In this document: piece after piece, positions 1 through 8,800 of the stretch | Numbering within the stretch: position 1 is the stretch's first letter | Layout of the letters: every line of letters starts with the position of its first letter | Origin: MGIIa-L3 sp038150305 | GTDB lineage: Archaea > Thermoplasmatota > Poseidoniia > Poseidoniales > Poseidoniaceae | Direction: 5' to 3' | DNA: 44,879 bases | Assembly (NCBI GenBank): GCA_038150305.1 | Contig: JAYOTG010000015.1 | Span: forward strand, 1-44,879 | Program-made: the position numbers and the translations under genes | The notes under the pieces: model-generated | Seen by the model: only the letters and a program-made list of their open reading frames with translations | What the model was told of the DNA's origin: nothing | Database searches by the model: none

Positions 1-3000
1 GTGATTTCACCAATGGTGATCTTGAGTACATCGCTCTCGATGCTTCTTCGAACGTCTATGGCTACTCGATCAGCCCAGACCTACCTGCAGGACTGAGTTT
101 CAACGCGTTCACAGGTGAGATTTCGGGAACGCCTACCGAGTTGTTGACCAATACGACATTCACCATAACAGCACGCAACTCTGGTGGTACCAACACAACG
201 ACGATCACCATCGAAGTGATTGATACCCTTCCAACCGTTTCCTACTCACCTGAAAACTTGACACTGATGAATAACACGGCCAGTTCTAACCTTCCGCTTG
301 CACCTACAATAACAGGCTCAGGAGCTATTACTTCGTGGGCTCTGAACAATACTTCCTTACCATCTGGAATCTCATTCAACACGAGCAGTGGTACATTCTC
401 AGGAACTCCAACTGAATTGTGGCCACAAACCTCCTACATGGTTTGGGCGAACAACAGCGGTGGTTCCAGCGTGGCCTACCTCAACATCACCGTGGTCGAC
501 GACGTGCCGGTGCTCAGTTACACGCCGGCGTCGGTTGAACTCACGAACAACACGGCGCATCCGGACTTCCCGCTGCTGGCCACCGTCACCGGTTCGGGCG
601 TCATCACGTCCTGGGCGATCAACGACAGCGCGCTGCCCACGGGCGTCTTCTTTGGCACGACGAACGGCACCTTCTGGGGCACGCCGACCGAGTTGTGGCC
701 GGAGACCACCTACACGATTTGGGCGAACAACAGCGGTGGTTCGACCTCGGCGACGGTGACGATTTCCGTCGTCGATCAGGTGCCGACGCTGGCCTACTCG
801 CCGTCGTCGGTTGAGATGACCAACAACACGGCGAACAGCGACTTCCCGCTCGCCCCATCGCTCAGCGGAGCGGGCGACATCACCTCGTGGGCCATCAACG
901 ACAGCGCGCTGCCCGCGGGCGTGTTCTTTGGCACGGACAACGGGACCTTCTGGGGCGTGCCGACACAGTTGTGGCCGGCGCGGACCTACACGGTGTGGGC
1001 GAACAACAGCGGCGGTTCGACCTCGGCCACGGTGACCCTCGAGGTCGTGGATCAGGTGCCGGTGTTGTCCTACTCGCCGGACGCGGTTGACATGGTGAAC
1101 AACACGGCGCACGCGGACTTCCCGCTTGCTGCAACGCTCACCGGTCCGGGTGAGGTCCTCGGATGGGTGCTGAACAACTCCGCGCTGCCGTCGGGCGTGT
1201 TCTTTGGCACGACGAACGGCACCTTCTGGGGCACGCCGACCGAGTTGTGGCCGGAGACCACCTACACGATTTGGGCGAACAACAGCGGTGGTTCGACCTC
1301 GGCGACGGTGACGATTTCCGTCGTCGATCAGGTTCCGGTCCTGTCCTATTCGCCGAACACGATTGAGTTGCGCAACAACACGGCCCACAACAGCATGCCG
1401 CTTGAGGCCATCCTGACCGGGCCAGGTGACATCACCTCGTGGGCCGTCAACGACAGCGCCTTGCCCACGGGGCTCTTCTTCGGCGCGACCAACGGGACCT
1501 TCTGGGGCACGCCGACGCAACTGTGGCCGGTCACCTCCTACACGGTGTGGGCGAACAACAGCGGTGGCTCCACTTCGGCGACGGTCACGATCAGCGTCGT
1601 GGATCAGATTCCAACGCTGGCCTACGTGCCGTCGGCGCTCGTGCTGGTCAACAACACCGCGCACGCCGACATGCCGCTTCACGCGGTCCTGACCGGTCCG
1701 GGTGAGATCACCTCATGGGCCATCAACGACACCGTGCTGCCGACCGGTCTGAACTTCGGCACGACGAACGGCACCTTCTGGGGCACGCCAACGGCGCTGT
1801 GGCCGAGCACCTCCTACACGGTGTGGGCGAACAACAGCGGCGGGTCGGTCTTGGCGACGGTGACCTTCGGCGTCATCGACCAAATCCCGACCTTCGCTGC
1901 TTCGAGCGTCTCCTTCCAGTTCACGAACAACACGACCTCACCTGATCTGCCGTTCACGCCGGTGCTCAACGGGCCAGGACTCATCACCTCGTGGGCCATG
2001 AACGGTACCTTGCCCGCTGGGCTGTTCTTTGAGCCGTCCAACGCTACGCTCTGGGGTGTGCCGACGCAACTGTGGCCAAGCACATCCTACACGATTTGGG
2101 CGAACAACAGCGGTGGCTCCTCGGCCCTGAGCGTGACCTTGGAGGTCGTGGACCAACTCCCCGTCTTGTCGTACGCACCTGCCACGCTCGCCTTGGTCAA
2201 CAACACGGCCCATGCCGACCTGCCGCTTGAGGCCACCCTCACCGGCCCAGGTGAGATCACCTCGTGGGTCCTGGTCGGTGCCTTGCCCGAAGGGCTGAGC
2301 TTTGGGACCACCAACGGAACGGTGTGGGGCATCGCCACCGAATTGTGGCCGTCGACCACCTACACGGTGTGGGCGAACAACAGCGGCGGTTCTTCCTCCG
2401 CCACCCTGGTCATCTCGGTGGTGGACCAATTGCCCACCCTCAGTTACGTTCCGGACGTCGTCGTGCTGACCAACAACACCGCGCACGCCGATCTGCCGCT
2501 GCACGCGGTGTTGACCGGACCCGGTGAGATCACGTCGTGGGCCCTCGTGGGCGAGCTGCCTGAAGGACTGACCTTCGAGGTCTCGAACGGCACGCTGTGG
2601 GGCGTCGCGACCGAGTTGTGGCCGGAGACGACCTACACGGTGTGGGCGAACAACAGCGGCGGCTCAAGTTCAGCGACGCTGACCATCACCGTCATCGATC
2701 AGTTGCCGAGCATCGCCTTTGTGCCTGACGTGCTCGACCTCGTCAAGCACACGCCGCATGCGGACCTGCCGCTTGCGCCGGTCGTTGTCGGACCGGGCCT
2801 CATCACCTCGTGGGCCATCGACCAAGCCTTGCCCTTCGGCGTGCAGTTCAGCACCGAGAACGGCACCTTCTGGGGCACGCCGACCGAGTTGTGGCCGGCG
2901 CGGACGTACACGGTGTGGGCGAACAACAGCGGCGGTTCGGCCACCGCGACGGTGACGATTTCCGTCGTCGATCAGGTGCCGACGCTGTCCTACACGCCGG

Positions 3001-4574
3001 AGCACCTTACCCTCGTGGTGATGGAGTCCAGCAACGACCTGCCGCTGGTCGCGACCCTCGATGGGCCCGGCGACATCACCTCGTGGGTGCTCAGCGAGGC
3101 CTTGCCGCAGGGCATGTTCTTCAGCACCACGAACGGAACCGTGTATGGCATGGCCGAAGAGGTCTGGAGCAACCGCACCTACACGGTCTGGGCGAACAAC
3201 AGCGGGGGCTCGACCTCGGCCACCTTCAGCCTCGAGGTCATCAGTCAGACGCCGAGGCTGCTCTACGCCGAGAACCTCGTGCTCATCGCCGGTGACGCGA
3301 TGCCGTCGTGGCAGCCCTTCGTGTTGTACGGCAGCGTGGACACGTGGGCGATTGAGCCCGACCCGCCCGATGGCCTGGTGTTCAACGACGTCCTCGGGCG
3401 CATCACCGGCACGCCGACCACGCCTGCGGAAGCGATGACGTGGACGGTGTGGACCAACGCCACCGGCGTGGCGGTGCCATGGAACCTGACCATCACCGTG
3501 TTGCTCGACACCGACGACGACGGTATGCCCAACGCACTCCCAGAGGGTTACCTTGGCGCGCTCATCGAGGACTTGGACGACGACAACGACGGTCTGCTCG
3601 ACATATTCGAGACCAACACGGGCGTCTTCCTGGGGCCCGACGACATCGGCACGAACCCGCTGGTCGTCGACACCGACGCCGACACCTGGGACGACGCCGA
3701 GGAAGTGTCGTGCGGCGCAGATCCCACCAACGCGAGTGACGTGCCGGTGGACACCGACGGCGACGGCCTGTGCGATGCGCTCGAAGCGGACCCCGACGGT
3801 GACGGCTATTCCACGCAGGAGGAACTCGCCTGCTCCTCGGACCCGATGAACGCCACGTCCATTCCGGTCGACATCGACGGTGACGGGGCGTGCGACGCGC
3901 TGCTGCAGCCCGAACTGTCCTACACCAACGTCTCCGACACCGGCACGGGCGTGATCCTCCTTGGCCACCCGGCGCGCTTCGATGCCGTCGTCATCGACGC
4001 GGCCCTTGAGGCGTGGACGATTGAGCCGGCGCTGCCGGAGGGTCTCGTGTTCAACGCCACCGACGGCAGCATCACGGGCGTGGTGCAGGACAGCGACGGG
4101 CAGCGCCCGTCCTCCACCCACACCGTCTTCGCCACGGAGGTCGGCTACGGGCGCATCATCGAGGTGGAGGTCACCTTCACCTACGCGAAGGATTCCGATG
4201 GCGACGGCCTCGCCGACAGCGACCCTGACGGCTTTGGACCGATGCGTGGCGACCTTGACGATGACGACGACGGTTGGAACGACACCATCGAGGCCGCGTG
4301 CGGCAGCAACCCGCTGGATGCGTCCTCATACCCCAGCGCTGACTTCACCCTGGTGGATGGCGCCTGCGTGGACGCTTCCGCCAAGCCGCTACCGCCGGCC
4401 GATGAGGGTCCGCAACTCTTCACGCTGTTCATGCTCTTCTGGGTCGCGGTGATCCTTCTGGCCCTCGTTCACCGCAAGAATGAGCGCAGGGAGCACCGAA
4501 AGAACATCGCGGCCGAGAAGGACGAGGCGATCAGCAAGATGATCGCCGACAGCAAGGCGACCGAAGATGCGTGA
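1..4574 (+). CDS. Giant Ig-like repeat cell-surface protein, 5'-truncated
   Basis: The reading frame is open from base 3, so the gene starts before the window; the TTG at 141 is internal. About 13 tandem Ig-like (putative Ig / He_PIG) repeats of roughly 92 residues cover 1-3480, each with an LPxGxxF...NGTFxGTPTELWP core and 11 of them with WANNSGGS. Repeats with DxDxDG calcium loops (TSP3-like) follow at about 3500-3920 and 4190-4330, with one more Ig-like unit between. A transmembrane helix (LFTLFMLFWVAVILLALVH, about 4417-4475) and a charged cytoplasmic tail end the protein. The many N-x-S/T sites would allow heavy N-glycosylation. This fits a long stalk or adhesin anchored in the cell membrane; its ligand is unknown. 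The first ~450 bases are clearly lower in G+C than the rest. No neighbour explains its role. Confidence 0.85.
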   Translation, partial: DFTNGDLEYIALDASSNVYGYSISPDLPAGLSFNAFTGEISGTPTELLTNTTFTITARNSGGTNTTTITIEVIDTLPTVSYSPENLTLMNNTASSNLPLAPTITGSGAITSWALNNTSLPSGISFNTSSGTFSGTPTELWPQTSYMVWANNSGGSSVAYLNITVVDDVPVLSYTPASVELTNNTAHPDFPLLATVTGSGVITSWAINDSALPTGVFFGTTNGTFWGTPTELWPETTYTIWANNSGGSTSATVTISVVDQVPTLAYSPSSVEMTNNTANSDFPLAPSLSGAGDITSWAINDSALPAGVFFGTDNGTFWGVPTQLWPARTYTVWANNSGGSTSATVTLEVVDQVPVLSYSPDAVDMVNNTAHADFPLAATLTGPGEVLGWVLNNSALPSGVFFGTTNGTFWGTPTELWPETTYTIWANNSGGSTSATVTISVVDQVPVLSYSPNTIELRNNTAHNSMPLEAILTGPGDITSWAVNDSALPTGLFFGATNGTFWGTPTQLWPVTSYTVWANNSGGSTSATVTISVVDQIPTLAYVPSALVLVNNTAHADMPLHAVLTGPGEITSWAINDTVLPTGLNFGTTNGTFWGTPTALWPSTSYTVWANNSGGSVLATVTFGVIDQIPTFAASSVSFQFTNNTTSPDLPFTPVLNGPGLITSWAMNGTLPAGLFFEPSNATLWGVPTQLWPSTSYTIWANNSGGSSALSVTLEVVDQLPVLSYAPATLALVNNTAHADLPLEATLTGPGEITSWVLVGALPEGLSFGTTNGTVWGIATELWPSTTYTVWANNSGGSSSATLVISVVDQLPTLSYVPDVVVLTNNTAHADLPLHAVLTGPGEITSWALVGELPEGLTFEVSNGTLWGVATELWPETTYTVWANNSGGSSSATLTITVIDQLPSIAFVPDVLDLVKHTPHADLPLAPVVVGPGLITSWAIDQALPFGVQFSTENGTFWGTPTELWPARTYTVWANNSGGSATATVTISVVDQVPTLSYTPEHLTLVVMESSNDLPLVATLDGPGDITSWVLSEALPQGMFFSTTNGTVYGMAEEVWSNRTYTVWANNSGGSTSATFSLEVISQTPRLLYAENLVLIAGDAMPSWQPFVLYGSVDTWAIEPDPPDGLVFNDVLGRITGTPTTPAEAMTWTVWTNATGVAVPWNLTITVLLDTDDDGMPNALPEGYLGALIEDLDDDNDGLLDIFETNTGVFLGPDDIGTNPLVVDTDADTWDDAEEVSCGADPTNASDVPVDTDGDGLCDALEADPDGDGYSTQEELACSSDPMNATSIPVDIDGDGACDALLQPELSYTNVSDTGTGVILLGHPARFDAVVIDAALEAWTIEPALPEGLVFNATDGSITGVVQDSDGQRPSSTHTVFATEVGYGRIIEVEVTFTYAKDSDGDGLADSDPDGFGPMRGDLDDDDDGWNDTIEAACGSNPLDASSYPSADFTLVDGACVDASAKPLPPADEGPQLFTLFMLFWVAVILLALVHRKNERREHRKNIAAEKDEAISKMIADSKATEDA
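648..781 (+). repeat. 134-bp exact direct repeat, copy 1
   Basis: This segment is identical to 1200-1333 and lies 552 bases away, exactly two 276-base (92-codon) Ig-like units. It begins at TTCTTTGGCACGACG and ends at GTCGATCAGGT. Third positions match too, so the copies were homogenised recently. Confidence 0.9.
1200..1333 (+). repeat. 134-bp exact direct repeat, copy 2
   Basis: Second copy of the 648-781 segment, in the same frame of the same surface-protein gene. A shorter, diverged match lies near 2868-2980. Repeats this long and exact can collapse or expand in short-read assembly, so the number of Ig-like units here may not be exact. Confidence 0.9.
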
Positions 4575-4668
4575 AGCCTCGTACAACGTTGTTGCAAGGG
4601 CATCAACTTCGCCGAGCCCCGGAAGGCCAAGGCAACGGCATCCGCAGACGCTCGCAGGCCTCTCGATT

Positions 4669-5271
4669 TCAGATGACTGGAGCGCCGACCTCGAAGCGTC
4701 CAATCTCGAGGGTTTGCGTGGTGGAACCGCCGTCTGGAATGTGAACGCTCAAGTTGGCTGAAATGCCCTGCTGATGGAGGAAAATCGGTCCACACTCGGC
4801 GCCGCTAGCGCCATCGCCGTTGGTGCCGCCGTCGATGCCAAAGAAGTAACGAGCACCGGATTCGAGTTCAGTGACCGTGTCGGTCGGTTCGGTACCAACT
4901 TCCCAGATGGAAAAGGTCTGGAAGGGCCAATTGTCGACCGTGCCGCTCCGGTAATGCAGGGTGTCATCGTCTTCCACGCACCACAAGACCCACTCAACGT
5001 CTTCAGCAAGGACGTTTTTTCCTTGACTCTGGTACTCGATCATGATCAGGAGGTCATCGTAGCCGTCGTAAATCCAAGCCCCAACGACGATCATCTTGGT
5101 ACCGGCTTCTTTGTTGGCGTCCAAGGCCGTGTGTTGAGTTTGTTGACCCATTTTTTCCACCATGCCAACGGCCGTCGAGCCAATCACGATCATCATGATG
5201 ACGATGCCAACGTAGGTAATCATCAGGTCGATGCCCACCGCGCCGTCGTCGTTGTGCTTGGCCCGTCGCAT
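4669..5271 (-). CDS. Archaellin-like protein (class III signal peptide type)
   Basis: 200 aa. A short basic start (MRRAKHNDDG) is followed by one long hydrophobic helix (about residues 12-34, GIDLMITYVGIVIMMIVIG) and then a soluble beta-rich region ending in LEIGRFEVGAPVI. This is the plan of archaellins (Arch_flagellin family): N-terminal helix for filament packing, C-terminal beta domain outside. The likely processing site follows Gly10, but the residue before it is Asp rather than the usual Lys/Arg. It lies 9 bases after the second archaellin-like gene on the same strand, so both are probably co-transcribed as filament subunits. No archaellum motor gene (FlaH, FlaI, FlaJ) is in the window, so a related pilin-like surface protein is possible. 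Confidence 0.6.
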   Translation of the reverse strand: MRRAKHNDDGAVGIDLMITYVGIVIMMIVIGSTAVGMVEKMGQQTQHTALDANKEAGTKMIVVGAWIYDGYDDLLIMIEYQSQGKNVLAEDVEWVLWCVEDDDTLHYRSGTVDNWPFQTFSIWEVGTEPTDTVTELESGARYFFGIDGGTNGDGASGAECGPIFLHQQGISANLSVHIPDGGSTTQTLEIGRFEVGAPVI

Positions 5272-5280
5272 CGTTTCACC

Positions 5281-5886
5281 TCACAACAATTGGTCACCGA
5301 CGGAAGGGTTGCTTCCGAGTTGAATTCGGGTTTCGAAGGTCCGTCCTTTCTCGATGGCGATGATCAATTGGCCGGAGAAATTTGCATCGAGGTCACAATC
5401 TCCAGTTGCACCATTTACGGTCATGAACATGTGATAGATGCCGCTTGAATCAAACTGGTCCAAGGTGGCGGCCGTAACGCCGTCGTCCGTGACGGACGTT
5501 GCGCCTTCGAAGTTGCCGGGCGTGAACGTCACGCGTTCATTCGTTCCGGTGTTCCCATCCGAGCACGTCAAGACCCATCGTACGGCTGAGTCATCCAGGT
5601 TTCCCACGAGGTATGGAAATTCAAAGCCCATGTGAAGTTGGTCACCAGCGCCGGGAACGTTCAGCGCACTGAGCTCAATGTAGGTCACGGAAATGATGCC
5701 GTTGATGACATCGCTCTGGCTGTGGGCCGTTTCCCGACCGTCCACCATGGTACGCTCCGCGATGGAGAGGAGGAAAGTGCTCAGGATGCTGGTGCTGACG
5801 AGGACCACAGAAAGGAACATCAGCGCGCTGACTGAAAACTCCGCCCGCTCGTCATCAACGAACCTCTGTGAGGTCCGTTCACTCAT
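5281..5886 (-). CDS. Second archaellin-like protein
   Basis: 201 aa from the ATG at 5886, chosen because it overlaps the stop of the upstream giant gene (ATGA, 5883-5886), a typical translational coupling; an upstream extension to 5958 would lie inside that gene. After about 20 polar residues comes a hydrophobic helix (FSVSALMFLSVVLVSTSIL), then a beta-rich domain with a two-cysteine region and a QLGSNPSVGDQLL end. It resembles the next gene in layout, including an internal VRWVLTC segment that parallels VEWVLWC there, so the two are probably paralogous subunits. A clear Gly at a prepilin cleavage site is missing (DDERAEFS). Related to archaellins or archaellum accessory FlaF/FlaG proteins; the subtype cannot be settled by eye. 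Confidence 0.5.
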   Translation of the reverse strand: MSERTSQRFVDDERAEFSVSALMFLSVVLVSTSILSTFLLSIAERTMVDGRETAHSQSDVINGIISVTYIELSALNVPGAGDQLHMGFEFPYLVGNLDDSAVRWVLTCSDGNTGTNERVTFTPGNFEGATSVTDDGVTAATLDQFDSSGIYHMFMTVNGATGDCDLDANFSGQLIIAIEKGRTFETRIQLGSNPSVGDQLL

Positions 5887-8800
5887 CCTTGGTACGGAAC
5901 CCACGACTCTGTGGTTGCGTCCCAGTACGTAAGGTTGCCCTGAGCATCCCGGTTCCAATGCACGCCATTTTCCTCCCAGGTGGCCGCGCCGGCGCTGTCT
6001 TGGAGTTCCGGCAGCGCCTTGTCCTCGGCGGCGAAGGTGGCCTCGGCCATCGCGTCGACGTCGGCGGCCGCGCCCAAGCCGGTGGCGACCGTTGCGCCCT
6101 CGCGGCGGACCACGAGCAGCGCAGCAAGGCCGGCGATGGCCAAGAGGGCGACCATGCCGAGGATCAGACCGGTGCTGTTGCGCTCAGGCTCGAGGGTGGA
6201 ACGCAGTCCGTCGTCGGGGTACGCGTCGAACTGGTCCGCCACGCCGTCGCCGTCACGGTCGCTGTCGGCCGTGGCGTTGTCGGGGAAGGCGTCGAGGTCG
6301 TCGGTCACGCCGTCGTTGTCGGTGTCCAGTTGGTAGAGGGCGCAGCCGTCGGCGTTGACCATCGCGGTGCTGTTCGTCATCGGGCAGCGGTCGAGGTCAT
6401 CGGTCACGGTGTCGTTGTCGCTGTCGAGTTGCGAGGGCACGCATCCAAAGATGTCTGCGACTGTTCCTGCAGGCGTGCCGGGGCACAGGTCCACAGCGTC
6501 GCTGCGACCGTCCCCGTCCTCGTCCTTCTGCGAATCGGAGCAGCCGACCTGGTCAACAGTTTCACCGGCGGGCGTGGCGTCGCACTGGTCCACGCTGTCG
6601 GAGATCATGTCGCCGTCCGCGTCGAGTTGGTAGTCGGCACACCCGACGCCGTCGACCGTGCTGCCGGCAAGGGTGCCGGTGCAGGCGTCCGCCGCGTCGG
6701 TCACGCCGTCGTTGTCGGTGTCGCGCTGGTTGGAGGCGCAGCCTTGGTCGTCAACCTTCTCGCCCGCGTCGGTGTAGTCGCAGAGGTCGTCGGCGTCCGT
6801 CACGCCGTCCATGTCCGCGTCGCGCTCGTCGGCCGCACAGCCTTCGCCGTTGACGCTCATGCCGGGCGTCGTGGTGGGGCACTGGTCACGGGCGTCGTTG
6901 ATGCCGTCGTTGTCGGTGTCGAGCTCGACCGCCGCACAACCCGCCGCATCGACCGTTCGGCCGGGTGGCGTGTCGGGGCAGGTGTCGTAGAGGTTGACCA
7001 CGCCGTCGAGGTCGCCGTCCTTCTGGTCCTCGGCGCAGCCGAAGCCGTCCACGCTCATGGTGGCGTTGGTCTGCGGGCAGACGTCGAGATCGTCGGTCAC
7101 GCCGTCGTTGTCCTCGTCGAGTTCGACCGTTGCACAGCCCTTCTCGTCCACGGCTTCGCCTTGGGGCGTGTCGGGGCAGTGATCGGGCGTGTTTCCGTTG
7201 ATGTTGTCGCCGTATCCGTCGCCGTCACGGTCCGCCCACTGGGTGGCGTCGTCAGGGAAGGCGTCGGCGCTCATGCCCGCGGCGTTGTCGCCGTATCCGT
7301 CGCCGTCGCGGTCGGCCCACTGGGTGCCGTCGTCGGGGAAGGCATCGGCGTTGTTGCCTGCGGCGTTGTCGCCGTATCCGTCACCGTCGCGGTCCTTCCA
7401 CTGGGTGCCGTCGCTTGGGAAGGCGTCACCGTCGGTACCGGAGGGGTTGTCGCCGTACCCGTCGCCGTCGTCGTCCTTCCACTGGGTGTTGTCGTTGGGC
7501 CACAGGTCGGCATCGTTGCCGGCAGGGTTGTCGCCGTATCCGTCGCCGTCAGTGTCCTGCCACTGGGTGTTGTCGTTTGGGAAGGCGTCGCCCTGGGTGC
7601 CGGAGGGGTTGTCGCCGTAGCCGTCACCGTCGCTGTCGGCCCACTGGCTGCTGTCGTTGGGCCACAGGTCGGGGTTGTTGCCGCTCGGGTTGTCGCCGTA
7701 TCCGTCGCCGTCGCTGTCGGCCCATTGCGTGCTGTCAAGCGGGAAGGCGTCACCGTTGGTGCCCGAGGCGTTGTCGCCGTATCCGTCACCGTCGCTGTCG
7801 GCCCATTGGCTGGCATCGGCCGGGTAGGCGTCACCGCCGTTGCCGGCGCTGTTGTCACCGTATCCGTCGCCATCGGTGTCCCAGTGCTGGTCCGGGTTGT
7901 TGGGGAACATGTCCACGGAGTCGTTGTAGCCGTCGCCGTCGGTGTCCTTCTGGCTGAGGGCACAACCGTCCATGTCCACGCTCGCTCCGAGCGGGGTGTT
8001 CGGGCAAAGGTCGTACTCGTTCGCGATGCCGTCGCCGTCGTTGTCGAAGGTGAGGCTGAAGCAATCGGTGTCGCCGATCACCTGCACCATCGTGCTGGTG
8101 TACAGGTCCACGGCCGCGCAGTAGGTGCCGCTGCCGTTTGGCGTGGCGAAAGACCATGCGGGCAGGCTCATGTTCTGCGCCGTGGCGGTGAAGGACGTCA
8201 TCGTGGAGTTTTGGAGCGTTGCGCCCGCCCCGTCGGTCAGGCGAACTTGGTAGGAATAGCCGTCGCCGCTGACGAGGTCAAGCCCTTCCATCCGCACGTC
8301 GTTGGTGGCGGCGGTGGTGCTCTTCGTCACCGAGGTGATGACCAAACTGGGCAGTTGTGGGGTGAACTCCCAGAAGTGCGTACCGCTGATGCCGTCAAAG
8401 GTGCTGAGGTTGGTGGTGGTGCCTTGCGTCCACAACAGTCCGACCAATTCGTGTTGGTTCGTGTTCGTGATTCCCGTCCAATTCACCTGCCATGACATCG
8501 AGGTCATGGACGGGGTGAAATTGGTTTGCGTCTCGTTCACGATTGAGGCGTTCAAGGCGCCTTGGATGTCACCTCCGTTGCTGAAGATGGCGGTGTCAAA
8601 CGCGTTGAGGTCGTACACGAACCACCACAAGGACATGGGTGTGTTCACCGAGAGGTTTGTCGCCTCGATGTCACCCGTGGTCGAGGATGTGGCTTCAACC
8701 ACGAGCATTTCTTGGTAGTAGCAGTCTTGTCCAGAGGAGACGAAGGTCCCGTTTGCGTCGTAAAGTTCGGCCACAATGCACACAGATGACTCCATGTTTG

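Noticed and set aside
4583..4592. ACAACGTTGT palindrome between converging genes
   Set aside because: Ten bases only, no stem-loop with a T-run, and no promoter to regulate in a convergent gap.
7190..7890. Regularly spaced repeats that might look like a CRISPR array
   Set aside because: The 81-base period is a multiple of three, lies in frame inside a gene and encodes calcium loops; there are no unique spacers and no cas genes.
5868..8495. 875-residue open frame on + strand opposite the giant TSP3 gene
   Set aside because: It is the reverse reading of the calcium-loop repeats, giving V/A/G-rich nonsense; the - strand frame has a signal peptide, known repeats and a membrane anchor.
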